Position numbers and translations under genes: made by a program
The notes under the pieces: generated by a model
The model's database searches: none
Seen by the model: only the letters and a program-made list of their open reading frames with translations
Told to the model about the DNA's origin: nothing
Shown: positions 9,091 to 20,635 of the stretch, piece after piece
Numbering within the stretch: the first letter of the stretch is position 1
Layout: each line of letters begins with the position of its first letter
DNA from: Actinomycetota bacterium
GTDB taxonomy: Bacteria; Actinomycetota; Thermoleophilia; Solirubrobacterales; Solirubrobacteraceae
Assembly (NCBI GenBank): GCA_009699245.1
Contig: WLOQ01000005.1
Span: 62,001 to 126,000, forward strand
Direction: 5' to 3'
DNA length: 64,000 nucleotides

Positions 9091-9880
9091 CTAGAAGATG
9101 ATCGCGACGGCGCCGCCGTCGGCCGACCACGCCGCTCCCGCGACCGTACTCGAACGCTCGGAGCAGAGGAAGAGGATCACGTCGGCCATCTCCCCGGGCT
9201 GCGCGAAGCGCCCGAGCGGAATGTTGTCGGCCGTCGCGGCGAGCGCCTCGGCGCCGGTCATCCCGCGCGCAGCGCCCATCTGGTCGCCGAGCGCGCCGGG
9301 CGCGAGCACATCTGCGAGGTGGTCGGCCCAGGAGTGACGGCGTTGACGAGGACCCCAGCGCGGGCCCAGCGGTCGGCGGACGTGCGCGACAGGAAAAGCT
9401 GCGCCGCCTTGGTCACGCTGTAGGCCGGGTTCAGGGATGTCGGGCGTTTGCCGCCCGACGAGGAGACGTTGACGATCCGGCCACCGCCGCGCAGCGCCAT
9501 CTGCGGCGCCAGCGCGCGCATCAGCCGCATGGGCGCCATCACATCGAGCTCCCACTGGGCGTGCCAGTCATCGTCGCTGAGCTCATCGATCGTGCGCACG
9601 GCGACGCCCCGGCACTGTTGACGAGCACGTCCACGTCGCCGAAGCGCCCGGCTGCGGCGGCGGCGACGATGCGTGCGTCAGCCTCCACGTCAGTGACATC
9701 GCAGGCGAGCCACGCGGCGTGCTCACCGCACGCAGCCGCCGCCTCACGGAGTGCAGCCTCGCCGCGCGCGACCAGGAGCACGCTCGCGCCCTCGGCTGCC
9801 AGGCGCTGGGCCGTCTCGCGCCCGATGCCGCTGCTGGCGCCGGTGACGATGCAGACCTTCCCGGCGAGCCCGAGATCCAT
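9091..9880 (-). pseudogene. SDR-family oxidoreductase interrupted by two single-base deletions
   Basis: The protein is spread over three frames. Frame A (from ATG 9880) gives TGASSGIG, the N-terminal half and DVLVNSAGA. Frame B carries VRTIDELSDDDWHAQWELDV, the SSSGGK active-site region and AYSVTKAAQ (Tyr/Lys). Frame C carries NIPLGRFAQPGEMADVILFL and the end, ADGGAVAIIF. Both shifts are explained by one missing base each, near 9605-9615 (a G run) and near 9320-9330. Restoring two bases gives 792 nt, exactly 264 codons, the normal SDR size. No residue looks lost, so either two sequencing errors or a very recent pseudogene. It lies seven bases upstream of the lepA stop, on the same strand side. 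Confidence 0.85.
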
Positions 9881-9886
9881 CGCCGC

Positions 9887-11698
<1,812 letters not shown>

Positions 11699-11739
11699 GC
11701 GCGGTCCCCAGGGTACGCGGCGCGATTGCGGCGGGCCGC

Positions 11740-13650
11740 TCAGCGCGCCAGACGCGCGCCGATGAAGCGCCGGATCTGCAGCGCCTCGGGGATGCGCATC
11801 GCGAGCACGACGGCGATGTAGGTCGCCGTGCCGGCAACGATCGCAGGCAACACCGCGAAGAGTCGTGCCAGCGGGCCGCCGTCCCCGAGCACCGAGTCGA
11901 GGCCCTTCCAGACGAGCCAGGTGACGATGCCGAGCATCACTGCGGCGGCGAGGATCTTCAGCGCCGCGACGAGCGTCTCGCGCCCCTCGATCGTGCCGCC
12001 GAGTTCGCGCCGCAGCCAGTGCGCCTGCGCGAACGTCATCCCGGCACTTGCGACGGCCGTGCCGATCACGGGGCCCGCGATGCCGAGCGGCTTGTAGAGG
12101 AGGAGCGACAGGATGAGGTTGACGACGAGATTGGCTCCCGCGAGTGCCGTCGGGATCCACGGGCGCTGGAGCGAGAAGAACGTGCGGGTCAGCAGGAGGT
12201 TGACGCCGGCGAACGGCAGCGAGAACGAGAACCAGAAGAGCGCCTTCGCGACCTCATCGGTCGAGTCGCTGTTGAACGATCCGTACTGATAGATCAGCTC
12301 GACGATCGGGGCGGCGAGCGCCATCGTGACGGCAGCAGCAGGGACGAGGAGCAGGAGGTTCTGCCGCGTGCCGGTCCCGAGCAGCCCGCGGAGTGCCGGT
12401 ATGTCGTGGCGCGCGACGAGCCGGCTGAGCGACGGGAAGAGGACCGTCGCCAGTGCGACGCTGAACATGCCCTGGGGGAGCATGTAGACGCGGAAGGCCG
12501 CGTCGATCGCCCGCGGAGCGCTCTCCGAGATGAGCGCGCCGATCATCGAGTTGATCAGCAGGTCCATGTTGATCACGCCGAGGCCGATCGTCACCGGCAG
12601 CATGAGCTTGAAGACCCGCGACACCCCGGGGTCACGCCAGTTCAGGTGCACCTTCAGCCGGAAGTCGATCCGCCCGAGGACCGGAATGACCATGAGCAGC
12701 TGCACGACAGTCCCGATCAGCACGCCGATCGCGTAGGCGTAGATCTGCTTGTCGGCATCGAACTGGCCGTGGAGGGCCACGAGCGCGCCGATGATCACGA
12801 CGTTCCAGACGAACGGCGCGATCGCCGGGATCGTGAAGTGGTGATAGGCGTTGACGATCCCGACGAGCAGGCCGTTGAGTCCGAGGAGGACGACCACCGG
12901 GAACAGCACCTGCGCGAGGCCGACCGTGAGGTCGACCAGCGCCGGCGTGAACTGCGTCCCCGGGATGAACACCGGCATGATCACGCCGGCGGCGAGGATG
13001 AAGAACGCCGTCAGCGCCCCGAGGACGAGCAGGATGATCCAGAAGAGCGTCGAGGCGAGCAGCATCGCCTCGCGGCGCTTGCCGCGCTCGAGATATTCGG
13101 TGAAGACCGGCACGAACGCCGCGCTGAGGGCGGCGTCGGCGAAGAGGCCGCGCACAAGGTTCGGCACCTGGAAGGCCAGCGTGAAGGCCGACGCCGGACC
13201 GGTCGTGCCGAAGTAGCTCGCGGCGACGATCTCGCGGGCGAGGCCCGCGATGCGCGATGCGCCGGTCGCCACGGAGAAGATGACGGTGTTCCGGGCCAGG
13301 CCGGACCGCGGAGCCTGCGACTCGGGCGGCGCGATCTCGTGGTGATCCTCGAGGGGCGCAGCGGGAAGCGGAGCGGCGCGCTCACGCTCGCGCTGGCGGG
13401 GCGGCCGGCGCGAGCGTCGCGCAGGACGCCGGGGCGCCTGTCCGTCGGCGTCGCGCCGGCGCTGACGCTCCTCCCATCGCGCCCGACGTTCGGCCGCGCG
13501 ACGTGCGAGCTCATCGGCCTCCTGCGGGCCGACTCCGCGAGGCGCGGAACCCGTGTAGAACGGGTCGAAGTCGTCGTCCGAACCGACGGGCGGCACGGAC
13601 GGGTCGACCTCGGCCCCGTCGTCGGGCGGGATGGCAGAGCTGGAGCCCAC
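11740..13650 (-). CDS. murJ: Lipid II flippase MurJ with charged N-terminal extension
   Basis: 636 residues. Residues about 1-115 form a hydrophilic, Arg/Pro/Asp-rich cytoplasmic extension with no recognisable domain. The MurJ core then begins ([25 protein letters not shown]) and runs through about 14 membrane helices, including [24 protein letters not shown], a hallmark of the family. MurJ flips lipid II for peptidoglycan synthesis. Many actinobacterial MurJ proteins carry a C-terminal pseudokinase, but this one ends shortly after the last helix ([11 protein letters not shown]). It is divergent from rpsT. Confidence 0.93.
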   Translation of the reverse strand: MGSSSAIPPDDGAEVDPSVPPVGSDDDFDPFYTGSAPRGVGPQEADELARRAAERRARWEERQRRRDADGQAPRRPARRSRRPPRQRERERAAPLPAAPLEDHHEIAPPESQAPRSGLARNTVIFSVATGASRIAGLAREIVAASYFGTTGPASAFTLAFQVPNLVRGLFADAALSAAFVPVFTEYLERGKRREAMLLASTLFWIILLVLGALTAFFILAAGVIMPVFIPGTQFTPALVDLTVGLAQVLFPVVVLLGLNGLLVGIVNAYHHFTIPAIAPFVWNVVIIGALVALHGQFDADKQIYAYAIGVLIGTVVQLLMVIPVLGRIDFRLKVHLNWRDPGVSRVFKLMLPVTIGLGVINMDLLINSMIGALISESAPRAIDAAFRVYMLPQGMFSVALATVLFPSLSRLVARHDIPALRGLLGTGTRQNLLLLVPAAAVTMALAAPIVELIYQYGSFNSDSTDEVAKALFWFSFSLPFAGVNLLLTRTFFSLQRPWIPTALAGANLVVNLILSLLLYKPLGIAGPVIGTAVASAGMTFAQAHWLRRELGGTIEGRETLVAALKILAAAVMLGIVTWLVWKGLDSVLGDGGPLARLFAVLPAIVAGTATYIAVVLAMRIPEALQIRRFIGARLAR

Positions 13651-13696
13651 GGCCGTCTAAGGCTAGGGATGAGTGCGGCCACTGCCGCCGTCCCGC

Positions 13697-13702
13697 TACA
13701 CT
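13697..13702 (+). promoter_or_regulatory. Candidate -10 box for rpsT
   Basis: TACACT in the context CGCTACACT lies 12 bases before the rpsT start codon, which would give a very short leader. The same nonamer occurs before mreB. No good -35 hexamer is visible, so this is a weak call. Confidence 0.3.
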
Positions 13703-13714
13703 GCGCCGTCGGTC

Positions 13715-13981
13715 ATGGCCAACATTCATTCGCAGAAGAAGCGCATCGTGCGCGCCGAGCGGGAGCGACTTGAGAATCGTCGCTACATCTCCTCGATCCG
13801 CACCTATTTCCGTCGCCTTGGGGCAGCGGTCGGCGGCGGCGACGACGCCACCGCCGACGCGGAGCATCGCCTCCTCATCTCGACGATCGACAAGGCCGTG
13901 AAGCGCGGCGCGCTCCACAAGAACACCGGTGCGCGCAAGAAGTCCCGTGCCGCCCGCGTTCGCGCCGGCGCTGACTCCTGA
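13715..13981 (+). CDS. rpsT: 30S ribosomal protein S20
   Basis: 88 residues starting MANIHSQKKRIVRAERERLENR, the standard S20 start; the 14 codons upstream in frame are dropped because they do not match the family. It is highly basic and ends HKNTGARKKSRAARVRAG, the S20 C-terminal signature. It binds 16S rRNA early in 30S assembly. It is convergent with holA, an arrangement also conserved in Firmicutes, with a hairpin between the two genes. Confidence 0.96.
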   Translation: MANIHSQKKRIVRAERERLENRRYISSIRTYFRRLGAAVGGGDDATADAEHRLLISTIDKAVKRGALHKNTGARKKSRAARVRAGADS

Positions 13982-13985
13982 GCCC

Positions 13986-14003
13986 CGCGGCCGTCAGGCC
14001 GCG
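13986..14003. terminator. Hairpin between convergent rpsT and holA
   Basis: A seven-base perfect stem (CGCGGCC / GGCCGCG) with a GTCA loop sits at the meeting point of the two genes and contains the holA stop codon. Its symmetry suits a bidirectional terminator, but there is no T run on either side. Confidence 0.5.
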
Positions 14004-14968
14004 ATTCGCAGCAGCGCCCGCGTCATCTCCGTATCCGGCTGCAGTTCGCTGCCGCCGCGGGTCGCTCGTTCGAGCGCGGCGAGCGCCATCACGGCGCGTC
14101 GCAAGCTCTGCAGGTCCGTCGCACGGGCCTCTTTAATCCGCTGTCCGATCCGCCACTGTTGTGCATCGGGCACGGACCCCTTCACGTCGGCCGGCGTCTC
14201 ACCCGCCTCGAGCCGCTCGGCGACGATCAGCACCTCGCGCACACGCAGTGCCATCGACGAGAGCAGCCGCTGGACGTCCTCACCTTGGGCGCGTAGTTCG
14301 GCGTAGAGCTGGAACATCCGGCGCCGGTCGCGCGCGATCGCAGCATCGACGAGCCGCCAGACCTCACGCTCGGCGACGCCGCCGACCGCCTCTTCGACCT
14401 CTTGGACGCCGACCTCGGCGCCAGCGCCGTGCATGAGCGCGAGCTTCTCGAGTTCGCGCAGGAGCCGCTGCCGGCTCGCGCCGACGCATTCGACCAGCGC
14501 CTGAGATCCGGCGCCATCGAGCCGGATCCCGAGCCGGGATGCCTGCCCGCGTGCCCAGGCCGGGTTGTCCTTCGCCTTGGCGAGCTTCTCCTCGGCGATG
14601 CTGCCCCCGGCCGCCTTGACCGCGTCGTGGAGTTCCTTCGGCGCCTTTGCGCGCCCTTCCTCACGAGCGAACAGCGCGACCGTCGTCTCCGGCGGCATCG
14701 CCTTCAGCACCGCGGCAAGCTGCGTCTTGACGTCGTCGGCCTTCCAGCGCTCGACCCCATCGACGATCAGCACACGCCAGCCGATCGCAAAGGTCATCGC
14801 GTTCAGCGCGAGCGCCACAGCCTCGGGCGTTGCGGCGTCGCCTTCGAAGAGCTCGATCCCACTCGGTCCCGAGCGCTCCTCCGCGATCCTCCGTAGGGTC
14901 GCGCGCCGCTCCCCGATCCGGCCGTGGTCATCGCCGTGGATGAGATAGACGGCGTTGAGATCGGCCAC
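13994..14968 (-). CDS. holA: DNA polymerase III subunit delta
   Basis: 324 residues with a GTG start. The N-terminus VYLIHGDDHGRIGER is typical of the delta subunit's P-loop-like start. VLIVDGVERWK, LRELEKLAL and AEREVWRLVDAAIARDRRRM follow the HolA pattern of a AAA+-like clamp-loader fold ending in a helical collar. Delta opens the beta sliding clamp. Its place next to rpsT and the com genes is widely conserved. Confidence 0.92.
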   Translation of the reverse strand: MADLNAVYLIHGDDHGRIGERRATLRRIAEERSGPSGIELFEGDAATPEAVALALNAMTFAIGWRVLIVDGVERWKADDVKTQLAAVLKAMPPETTVALFAREEGRAKAPKELHDAVKAAGGSIAEEKLAKAKDNPAWARGQASRLGIRLDGAGSQALVECVGASRQRLLRELEKLALMHGAGAEVGVQEVEEAVGGVAEREVWRLVDAAIARDRRRMFQLYAELRAQGEDVQRLLSSMALRVREVLIVAERLEAGETPADVKGSVPDAQQWRIGQRIKEARATDLQSLRRAVMALAALERATRGGSELQPDTEMTRALLRIAA

Positions 14969-14995
14969 GCGAGCGAGTCTAGGCGCGGGCTCGGA

Positions 14996-17233
14996 TCACC
15001 TGATCACGCGCAGCCCGGACGCTCCCGACCCTTCGACGCGCACCGTGCCATCCAGGTCGGTGCGACGAACGGGGACCCGGGCCCGGGCGAGGGTGCGCAG
15101 CGTCGACGGGGTCGGATGCCCGTAGGTGTTGTGGCGCCCGACCTCGATCACGGCGAGTCGCGGGCGCAGGCGCTCGAGCAGGGCTGCGAGACCCGGATCG
15201 TCGCTGCCGTGATGGCTCACCTTGAGAATGTCGATCGGCGGCAGCTCGAGCCGAGCGAGAACATCAGATTCGGCGTCGGCGGCGAGGAGCAGCCGCAGCC
15301 CTGCCGCTTCGACGAGCAGGACGACGGCGCGGTCGTTCGGATCGGCTCCCGGCGGCGCCGGCCCGGCCGGCGGCCAGAGGACCCGGGCGCGGATGCCGCC
15401 AGCGAGCAGCACCTCCCCTGCCTCGGCGGCGATCAGCCGAACCCCGCGGCCTCGAGCCGACGCCGCCATCTCCGCGCCCTGGCGCTCCCGCACCCCGCCG
15501 CGCCCGTCGAGCACCATCCCGACCGGCATGGCGCGCAGGACATCGTCCGCCCCCCCGATGTGATCGGCCTGCGCATGGGTCCCGACGAGCGCATCGAGCC
15601 GCGTCACCCCAGCAGCGCCGAGCTCACGCAGCAGCGGTGCGCCCGGCGGCCCCGCGTCGACGAGCAGCGCGTGAGTGCCGACTTGGACGACCGTCGCATC
15701 CCCTTGGCCGATGTCGAGGAAGCTGACCCGCACGACCCCCGGCGCGGGGGCCGAGAGTCCGCGTGGGCGCAGTGCCGTCGGCAGGATGAGCACACAGATG
15801 ACCGCAGCGCACGCCACCGCGAGCCCGAGTCGCGGACGCCGACGAAGCGCGAGCGCCAGTGCGCTGACGAGGAGCAGTGCGCCGAGGACACTCCACCACG
15901 GTGCCGCGATCTGCGCGAGCGGGCGCGCACCCCACCAGCGCCCGATGATGAGGATCCCGTGCGCTGGAATGGCGGCGAGCGCGATCGGCACCGCCGCGAG
16001 GCGACCATCGACCTGTGCAGCGAGTGCGCCGACCATGCCCAACCAGGTCGCGGGCGGTACGAGTGGTGCTGCGAGGACGTTTGCGGGCAGGCTGGCGAGC
16101 GACACCGTCCCGAAGGCCGCCGCGGCGACCGGCGCCGTGCCAAGGCCGGCCGCGGCGCTGAGCGCCACGCCGCCGGCCACCGGTCGCGGCGTGCCACGGG
16201 CGCCCAGGCCGCGCGCGATCGGCGGCGCAAGCAGGGCGATCGCCGCGACGGCCGCGAAGCTCATCTGCCATCCAGGGTCCCCGGCTGAGCGCGGGTCGGC
16301 GATGAGCGTCAGCGCGGCGGCGAGCAGCAGCGCGTGGCGGCGCGCCACGGGGCGCGACGACCACGCGGCGACGGTCGCGGCCCCGCCCATGATCGCCGCG
16401 CGGCGGATCGACGGCCCGGACCCCGCCAATGGGACGTAGAGCGCGGTGAGGACGAGTACGAGCGCCAGGCGTGTCCGGCGCCCGGCCCCCACCGCCGACG
16501 CCATCGCGCTCGCGAGCACTGCGAGGAGTGCGACGTTCGCCCCGCTCGCTGCGACGAGGTGCCCGAGACCCGCTCGGCGCAGGAGGTCGCGGTCCGTGCT
16601 GCTCAGGCGGGCATCGTCGCCGAGCACCATGCCGCGCAGGAGCGCACCGCTCGCCGCATCACGGGTGCGGCCGAGTGCGGCCTGCGCGCGGCGGCGTACG
16701 CCGTCGAGCGCGCCCACCGCGCCGCCGCGACGCCCGAGCGCGCGCACCCACGCCACGTCGAGGACCGCGGCCGCACCCCGCGCCTCGACCCAGCGTTCGG
16801 TCGCCCGCGGCTCGCGCAGGACGCCGTGAGCCTGGAGGACGTCGCCTGCGGCGCGCGCCGCAGGCGGAGGACCACGCCCGCTCAACAGGATCCGCGCACC
16901 CTCCGTGGCGGCGAATGCGCGCCAGCGCCCACCGCTCGTCGCGCGTGGCGCCTCGGTCAGCAGCGCCCGCAGGCTCGCGACATGACCGAGCGGCGCGCGC
17001 GGCCGCGCCGGAGGGCTGGACCGCAGGCGCGCCCAGACGGCACCTGCAAGCAGCGCTGCGCCCGCACCCGCGGCGACGGCGGGCTGCGCGCAGGCCACGA
17101 CCAGCGGCACGCCGGCCACCGGCAGCAGCACCGGTGCCCGCGGCCCGAGCAGCAACCCTGCGACGAGCGCGGCGATCAGCAGCTCGGCTGCGCGCGGACG
17201 CTGCCACGCCGTCCACGCGCGGGCCAGCGTCAC
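14996..17233 (-). CDS. comEC: ComEC/Rec2 competence channel protein
   Basis: 745 residues with a GTG start overlapping the comEA stop by four bases. An N-terminal soluble part is followed by the multi-helix competence domain (GDDARLSSTDRDLLRRAGLGHLVAASGANVAL), then a C-terminal metallo-beta-lactamase-like domain with FLDIGQGDATVVQVG, LLVDAGPPG and THAQADHIGG (about residues 549-558). The nuclease motif is H-x3-D-H, with Gln where many hydrolases have a second His; ComEC proteins tolerate this. It forms the inner-membrane channel for single-stranded DNA uptake. With comEA it suggests natural competence, although the pilus genes are not in view. Confidence 0.92.
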   Translation of the reverse strand: MTLARAWTAWQRPRAAELLIAALVAGLLLGPRAPVLLPVAGVPLVVACAQPAVAAGAGAALLAGAVWARLRSSPPARPRAPLGHVASLRALLTEAPRATSGGRWRAFAATEGARILLSGRGPPPAARAAGDVLQAHGVLREPRATERWVEARGAAAVLDVAWVRALGRRGGAVGALDGVRRRAQAALGRTRDAASGALLRGMVLGDDARLSSTDRDLLRRAGLGHLVAASGANVALLAVLASAMASAVGAGRRTRLALVLVLTALYVPLAGSGPSIRRAAIMGGAATVAAWSSRPVARRHALLLAAALTLIADPRSAGDPGWQMSFAAVAAIALLAPPIARGLGARGTPRPVAGGVALSAAAGLGTAPVAAAAFGTVSLASLPANVLAAPLVPPATWLGMVGALAAQVDGRLAAVPIALAAIPAHGILIIGRWWGARPLAQIAAPWWSVLGALLLVSALALALRRRPRLGLAVACAAVICVLILPTALRPRGLSAPAPGVVRVSFLDIGQGDATVVQVGTHALLVDAGPPGAPLLRELGAAGVTRLDALVGTHAQADHIGGADDVLRAMPVGMVLDGRGGVRERQGAEMAASARGRGVRLIAAEAGEVLLAGGIRARVLWPPAGPAPPGADPNDRAVVLLVEAAGLRLLLAADAESDVLARLELPPIDILKVSHHGSDDPGLAALLERLRPRLAVIEVGRHNTYGHPTPSTLRTLARARVPVRRTDLDGTVRVEGSGASGLRVIR

Positions 17234-17868
17234 GGGGCGACCTGGGTGCGCAGCGCCTCGAGTCGTCGCGGCCCGATCCCCGGCACCTGACCGAGATCGT
17301 CCACCGACGAGAAGCCTCCGTGCGCCTGACGCCAGGCGATGATCTTCTGCGCGATCACCGGGCCGATGCCGTCGAGCGTGTCGAGCTGCTCAGCGGTGGC
17401 CGTGCTCAGGCTGATCGGGCCCGAGCGACCCGCGCCCGCGCCCGCGCCCGCCGGAGACCCCGCCGGAGGCACTACCGAACCGCCCGCGGACGCCGTGCCG
17501 ACCCGGGCTGGGATGAGGATCTGCTGCCCGTCGGCGGCCTTCGCCGCGAGGTTGACGGCATTCGCGTCGCCCCCGGCGCTGACCCCTCCCGCCCGCCGCA
17601 CCGCGTCGGCGACCCGCGCCCCGGCACGCAGGCGGTAGACGCCCGGGTGGCGCACCGCGCCGGCGACGTGGACGACGGGGCCCGGGGCCGCAGCGCGACG
17701 CACCACGGGCGCCGGCGCCGCAGCGTCGCCTGCCGTCGCGCGCGTGACGACCGCGCGGCCCTGCGCGGCCGCAGGCGCCTTGGGGCGGGTCCACCACCAC
17801 GCCGCGAGGAGCGTCAGCACCAGCACGGTGACCCCGGCGGCGAGCGTGGATCGGCGTGGATCGGTCAC
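17230..17868 (-). CDS. comEA: ComEA-type DNA-binding protein (SLBB plus helix-hairpin-helix)
   Basis: 212 residues with a GTG start. One membrane helix near residues 9-27 is followed by an Ala/Pro-rich linker, an SLBB domain (VHVAGAVRHPGVYRLRAG) and a C-terminal helix-hairpin-helix DNA-binding repeat (ATAEQLDTLDGIGPVIAQKI, VDDLGQVPGIGPRRL). ComEA captures incoming DNA outside the membrane and hands it to ComEC. It overlaps comEC by four bases, so they form one unit. Confidence 0.93.
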   Translation of the reverse strand: MTDPRRSTLAAGVTVLVLTLLAAWWWTRPKAPAAAQGRAVVTRATAGDAAAPAPVVRRAAAPGPVVHVAGAVRHPGVYRLRAGARVADAVRRAGGVSAGGDANAVNLAAKAADGQQILIPARVGTASAGGSVVPPAGSPAGAGAGAGRSGPISLSTATAEQLDTLDGIGPVIAQKIIAWRQAHGGFSSVDDLGQVPGIGPRRLEALRTQVAP

Positions 17869-17931
17869 GCCACGATGATCGGCGTCGCCGCGTCACAGCG
17901 GGATGCGGCGACTGTGACGACTTGGGGCCGC

Positions 17932-20388
17932 TCAGCGCACGACGATGTTCACGAGCTTGCCCGGCACGACGATGAGCTTCACGACCGTCTGGCCGTCGAG
18001 GTGCGCCTGGACGTTGGGCGCCGCGAGCGCCAGCGCCTCGAGCTCCTCGCGCCCGGCGTCGGACGGGGCGCTCACCCGGTCACGCAGCTTGCCGTTGACC
18101 TGGCAGACGAGCTCATAGGTATCGGTCGCGAGGAATGCCGCGTCGGCCTGCGCCCAGGGCGTCTCCCAGACCCGCGCGCCGGTCAGGCGCTCGTACCCGT
18201 CGGATGCCACATGCGGCGCGAACGGGAAGAGCAACGAGTTCGCCGTTTCGAGCGCGAAGCGCATCGCGCCGGTGCCGGCCTCGTCGCGCAGGCGGGAGAT
18301 CTCGTTCGTGAGCTCCATGATCGCCGCGATCGCCGTGTTGAAGGCGAAGCGACCGGAAAGGTCGGCTGTGACCTTGTCGATCGCCCAGTGCGCCTTGCGC
18401 ACGAGCACCTCATCCGGCCCCTGCGGCGACTGCGGCACCTGCTCGGCGGGTCGGTCGGCGATGTCCGCGGAGAGGCGCCAGACGCGGCCCAGAAAGCGGT
18501 GGACGCCCTCAAGCCCCTCATCCGACCAGTCGGCGTCCTGGTCGGGGGGCCCGATGAAGAGGATGTAGGCGCGCGCGGTGTCGGCGCCGTAGCGGCTGAC
18601 GATGTCACGCGGCGAGACGACATTGCCGCGCGACTTGGACATCTTCGCGCCGTCCTTCGTGATCATCCCCTGCGTGAAGAGCCGCGCGAACGGCTCCTGG
18701 ACGTCGAGATGCCCGAGATCGTGCAGCGCCTTCACGAAGAAGCGCGCGTACATGAGGTGCAGAATCGCGTGCTCGACGCCGCCGATGTACTGGTCGACGG
18801 GCATCCACTCGCGCAGGACCTTCGGGTCCCAAGCGGCCGTGTCGTTCCCCGCATCGCAGTACCGCAGGAAGTACCACGACGAGTCGACGAACGTGTCCAT
18901 CGTGTCGGTCTCGCGCTCGGCCGGACCGCCGCAGCTCGGGCACTCGGTGTGCAGCCACTCGGTGGCCGCAGCCAGCGGGGAGCGCCCCTGCGGGGCGTAG
19001 TCCTCGACGTCGGGGAGCACGACCGGAAGTTGATCCTCGGGCACGGGGACGATCCCGCAGGACGGGCAGCGGACCACCGGGATCGGACAGCCCCAATAGC
19101 GCTGGCGGGAGAGCAGCCAGTCGCGCAGGCGGTAGTTGACCGACGCGTGGCCCTTGCCCTCGCGATCGAGCCAGGCGACGATCGCCTCGAGCGCGTCGCG
19201 ATTGGGCATGCCGTCGAACTCGGGCGCCGAGTTCACCAGGGGACCGTCGCCCGCGTAGGGCAGACCTTCGGCGTCCCCCTCGGGATTGATGCCGTCGATG
19301 ACGCGCCGCACCGGGAGCCCGAAGACGCGGGCGAACTCGTGGTCGCGCTCGTCGTGCGCCGGAACGGCCATGATCGCGCCGGTCCCGTACTCCATGAGGA
19401 CGTAGTCGGCGACGTACATCGGAATCGCCTCACCGCTGACCGGGTTGATCACGTGCCGACCGAGGAAGACGCCGGTCTTCTCGCGCTCAGCCGACCCGCG
19501 CGTCTCCTTCTCCTGCGTGAGCGCGGTCTTGACGTACTCGTGGACGGCCTCCTCCTGCCCCGTCCCGGCGGCGAGGCGCTCGACGTCGGGGTGCTCGGGC
19601 GCCATGACGAAGAACGTCGCGCCGAAGAGCGTGTCGGGGCGGGTCGTGAAGACGGGGTAGTCGATCCCGACCTCCTCGCAGCGGAACGTGACCTCGGCGC
19701 CCTCAGAGCGGCCGATCCAGTTGCGCTGCATCGTCTTGACGTGCTCGGGCCACTCGATGCCGTCGAGGTCGTCGAGCAGGCGATCCGCGTAATCGGTGAT
19801 CCGGAAGAACCACTGCTCGAGCTGCTTGACCTCGACCTCGGCGCCACAGCGCTCGCAGGCGCCGTCGACGACCTGCTCGTTGGCGAGCACCGTCTGGTCG
19901 CTCGGGCACCAGTTGACGGCGGCCTCGCGCCGGTACGCGAGCCCCTCCTTCAGGAGCTGCAGGAAGATCCACTGCGTCCAGCGGTAGTAGCGCGGCTCGT
20001 GCGTGCCGAACTCGCGCGACCAGTCGATCGAGATCCCCCAGGCGCGGAACTGGCGCTGGAATTCGGCGATCGCCGCGTCGGTCGAGTCCCGCGGGTGCTG
20101 GCCGGTGCGGATCGCGTGGTTCTCGGCCGGCAGGCCGAATGCGTCGTAACCCATCGGGTGAAGGACGCGCCGCCCGGTGCGCCGGTGGAAGTGCGCGACC
20201 GCGTCGCCGACCGAGTAGACCTTCAGATGGCCGATGTGCGGCTCCCCGCTCGGGTACGGGAGCATCTCGAGCACGTAGGACTTCTCGCGGTCGTCGGGCT
20301 CGTTCGACACCTCCCAGGTGTGCTCATCGGCCCAGACGCGCTGCCAGCGCGGCTCGATCTCCTGCGGGTCGTAGCGGAGCTCCGTCAT
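17932..20388 (-). CDS. leuS: Leucyl-tRNA synthetase
   Basis: 818 residues. Class I signatures are PSGEPHIGHLKVYS (HIGH box) and KMSKSRGN. The editing domain is present (FTTRPDTLFGATFFV, YGTGAIMAVPAHDERD), as are the tRNA-facing zinc-type Cys pairs CERCG, CPSCG and CPSCGG. DWLLSRQRYWGCPIPVVRC and VDSSWYFLRYCD are LeuS-specific. It charges tRNA-Leu. It is divergent from the tRNA-Ala gene. I see no T-box leader in the 90 bp upstream. Confidence 0.97.
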   Translation of the reverse strand: MTELRYDPQEIEPRWQRVWADEHTWEVSNEPDDREKSYVLEMLPYPSGEPHIGHLKVYSVGDAVAHFHRRTGRRVLHPMGYDAFGLPAENHAIRTGQHPRDSTDAAIAEFQRQFRAWGISIDWSREFGTHEPRYYRWTQWIFLQLLKEGLAYRREAAVNWCPSDQTVLANEQVVDGACERCGAEVEVKQLEQWFFRITDYADRLLDDLDGIEWPEHVKTMQRNWIGRSEGAEVTFRCEEVGIDYPVFTTRPDTLFGATFFVMAPEHPDVERLAAGTGQEEAVHEYVKTALTQEKETRGSAEREKTGVFLGRHVINPVSGEAIPMYVADYVLMEYGTGAIMAVPAHDERDHEFARVFGLPVRRVIDGINPEGDAEGLPYAGDGPLVNSAPEFDGMPNRDALEAIVAWLDREGKGHASVNYRLRDWLLSRQRYWGCPIPVVRCPSCGIVPVPEDQLPVVLPDVEDYAPQGRSPLAAATEWLHTECPSCGGPAERETDTMDTFVDSSWYFLRYCDAGNDTAAWDPKVLREWMPVDQYIGGVEHAILHLMYARFFVKALHDLGHLDVQEPFARLFTQGMITKDGAKMSKSRGNVVSPRDIVSRYGADTARAYILFIGPPDQDADWSDEGLEGVHRFLGRVWRLSADIADRPAEQVPQSPQGPDEVLVRKAHWAIDKVTADLSGRFAFNTAIAAIMELTNEISRLRDEAGTGAMRFALETANSLLFPFAPHVASDGYERLTGARVWETPWAQADAAFLATDTYELVCQVNGKLRDRVSAPSDAGREELEALALAAPNVQAHLDGQTVVKLIVVPGKLVNIVVR

Positions 20389-20479
20389 GTGTGGCCGAGG
20401 ATAGTCGGCGTTCCGGGACGCGCGGCGCGACGGAGCCGCCGCGCGCAGCGTTGTACCATGTGGCCCGCACCAGCAGCGA

Positions 20480-20555
<76 letters not shown>

Positions 20556-20560
20556 GATCG

Positions 20561-20584
20561 AAGGCCGTCCGCGAGGGCGGCCTT
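20561..20584 (+). terminator. Hairpin terminator after tRNA-Ala
   Basis: A ten-base stem (AAGGCCGTCC / GGGCGGCCTT, one G-T pair) closes a GCGA tetraloop eight bases after the tRNA. The trailing T run is weak (CGCGCTTTG), which is common for terminators in GC-rich actinobacteria. Confidence 0.75.
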
Positions 20585-20635
20585 CGCGCTTTGCGGCATC
20601 CGACCGCCGCCGCGCAGCGCGCAATGATCTGGTTC

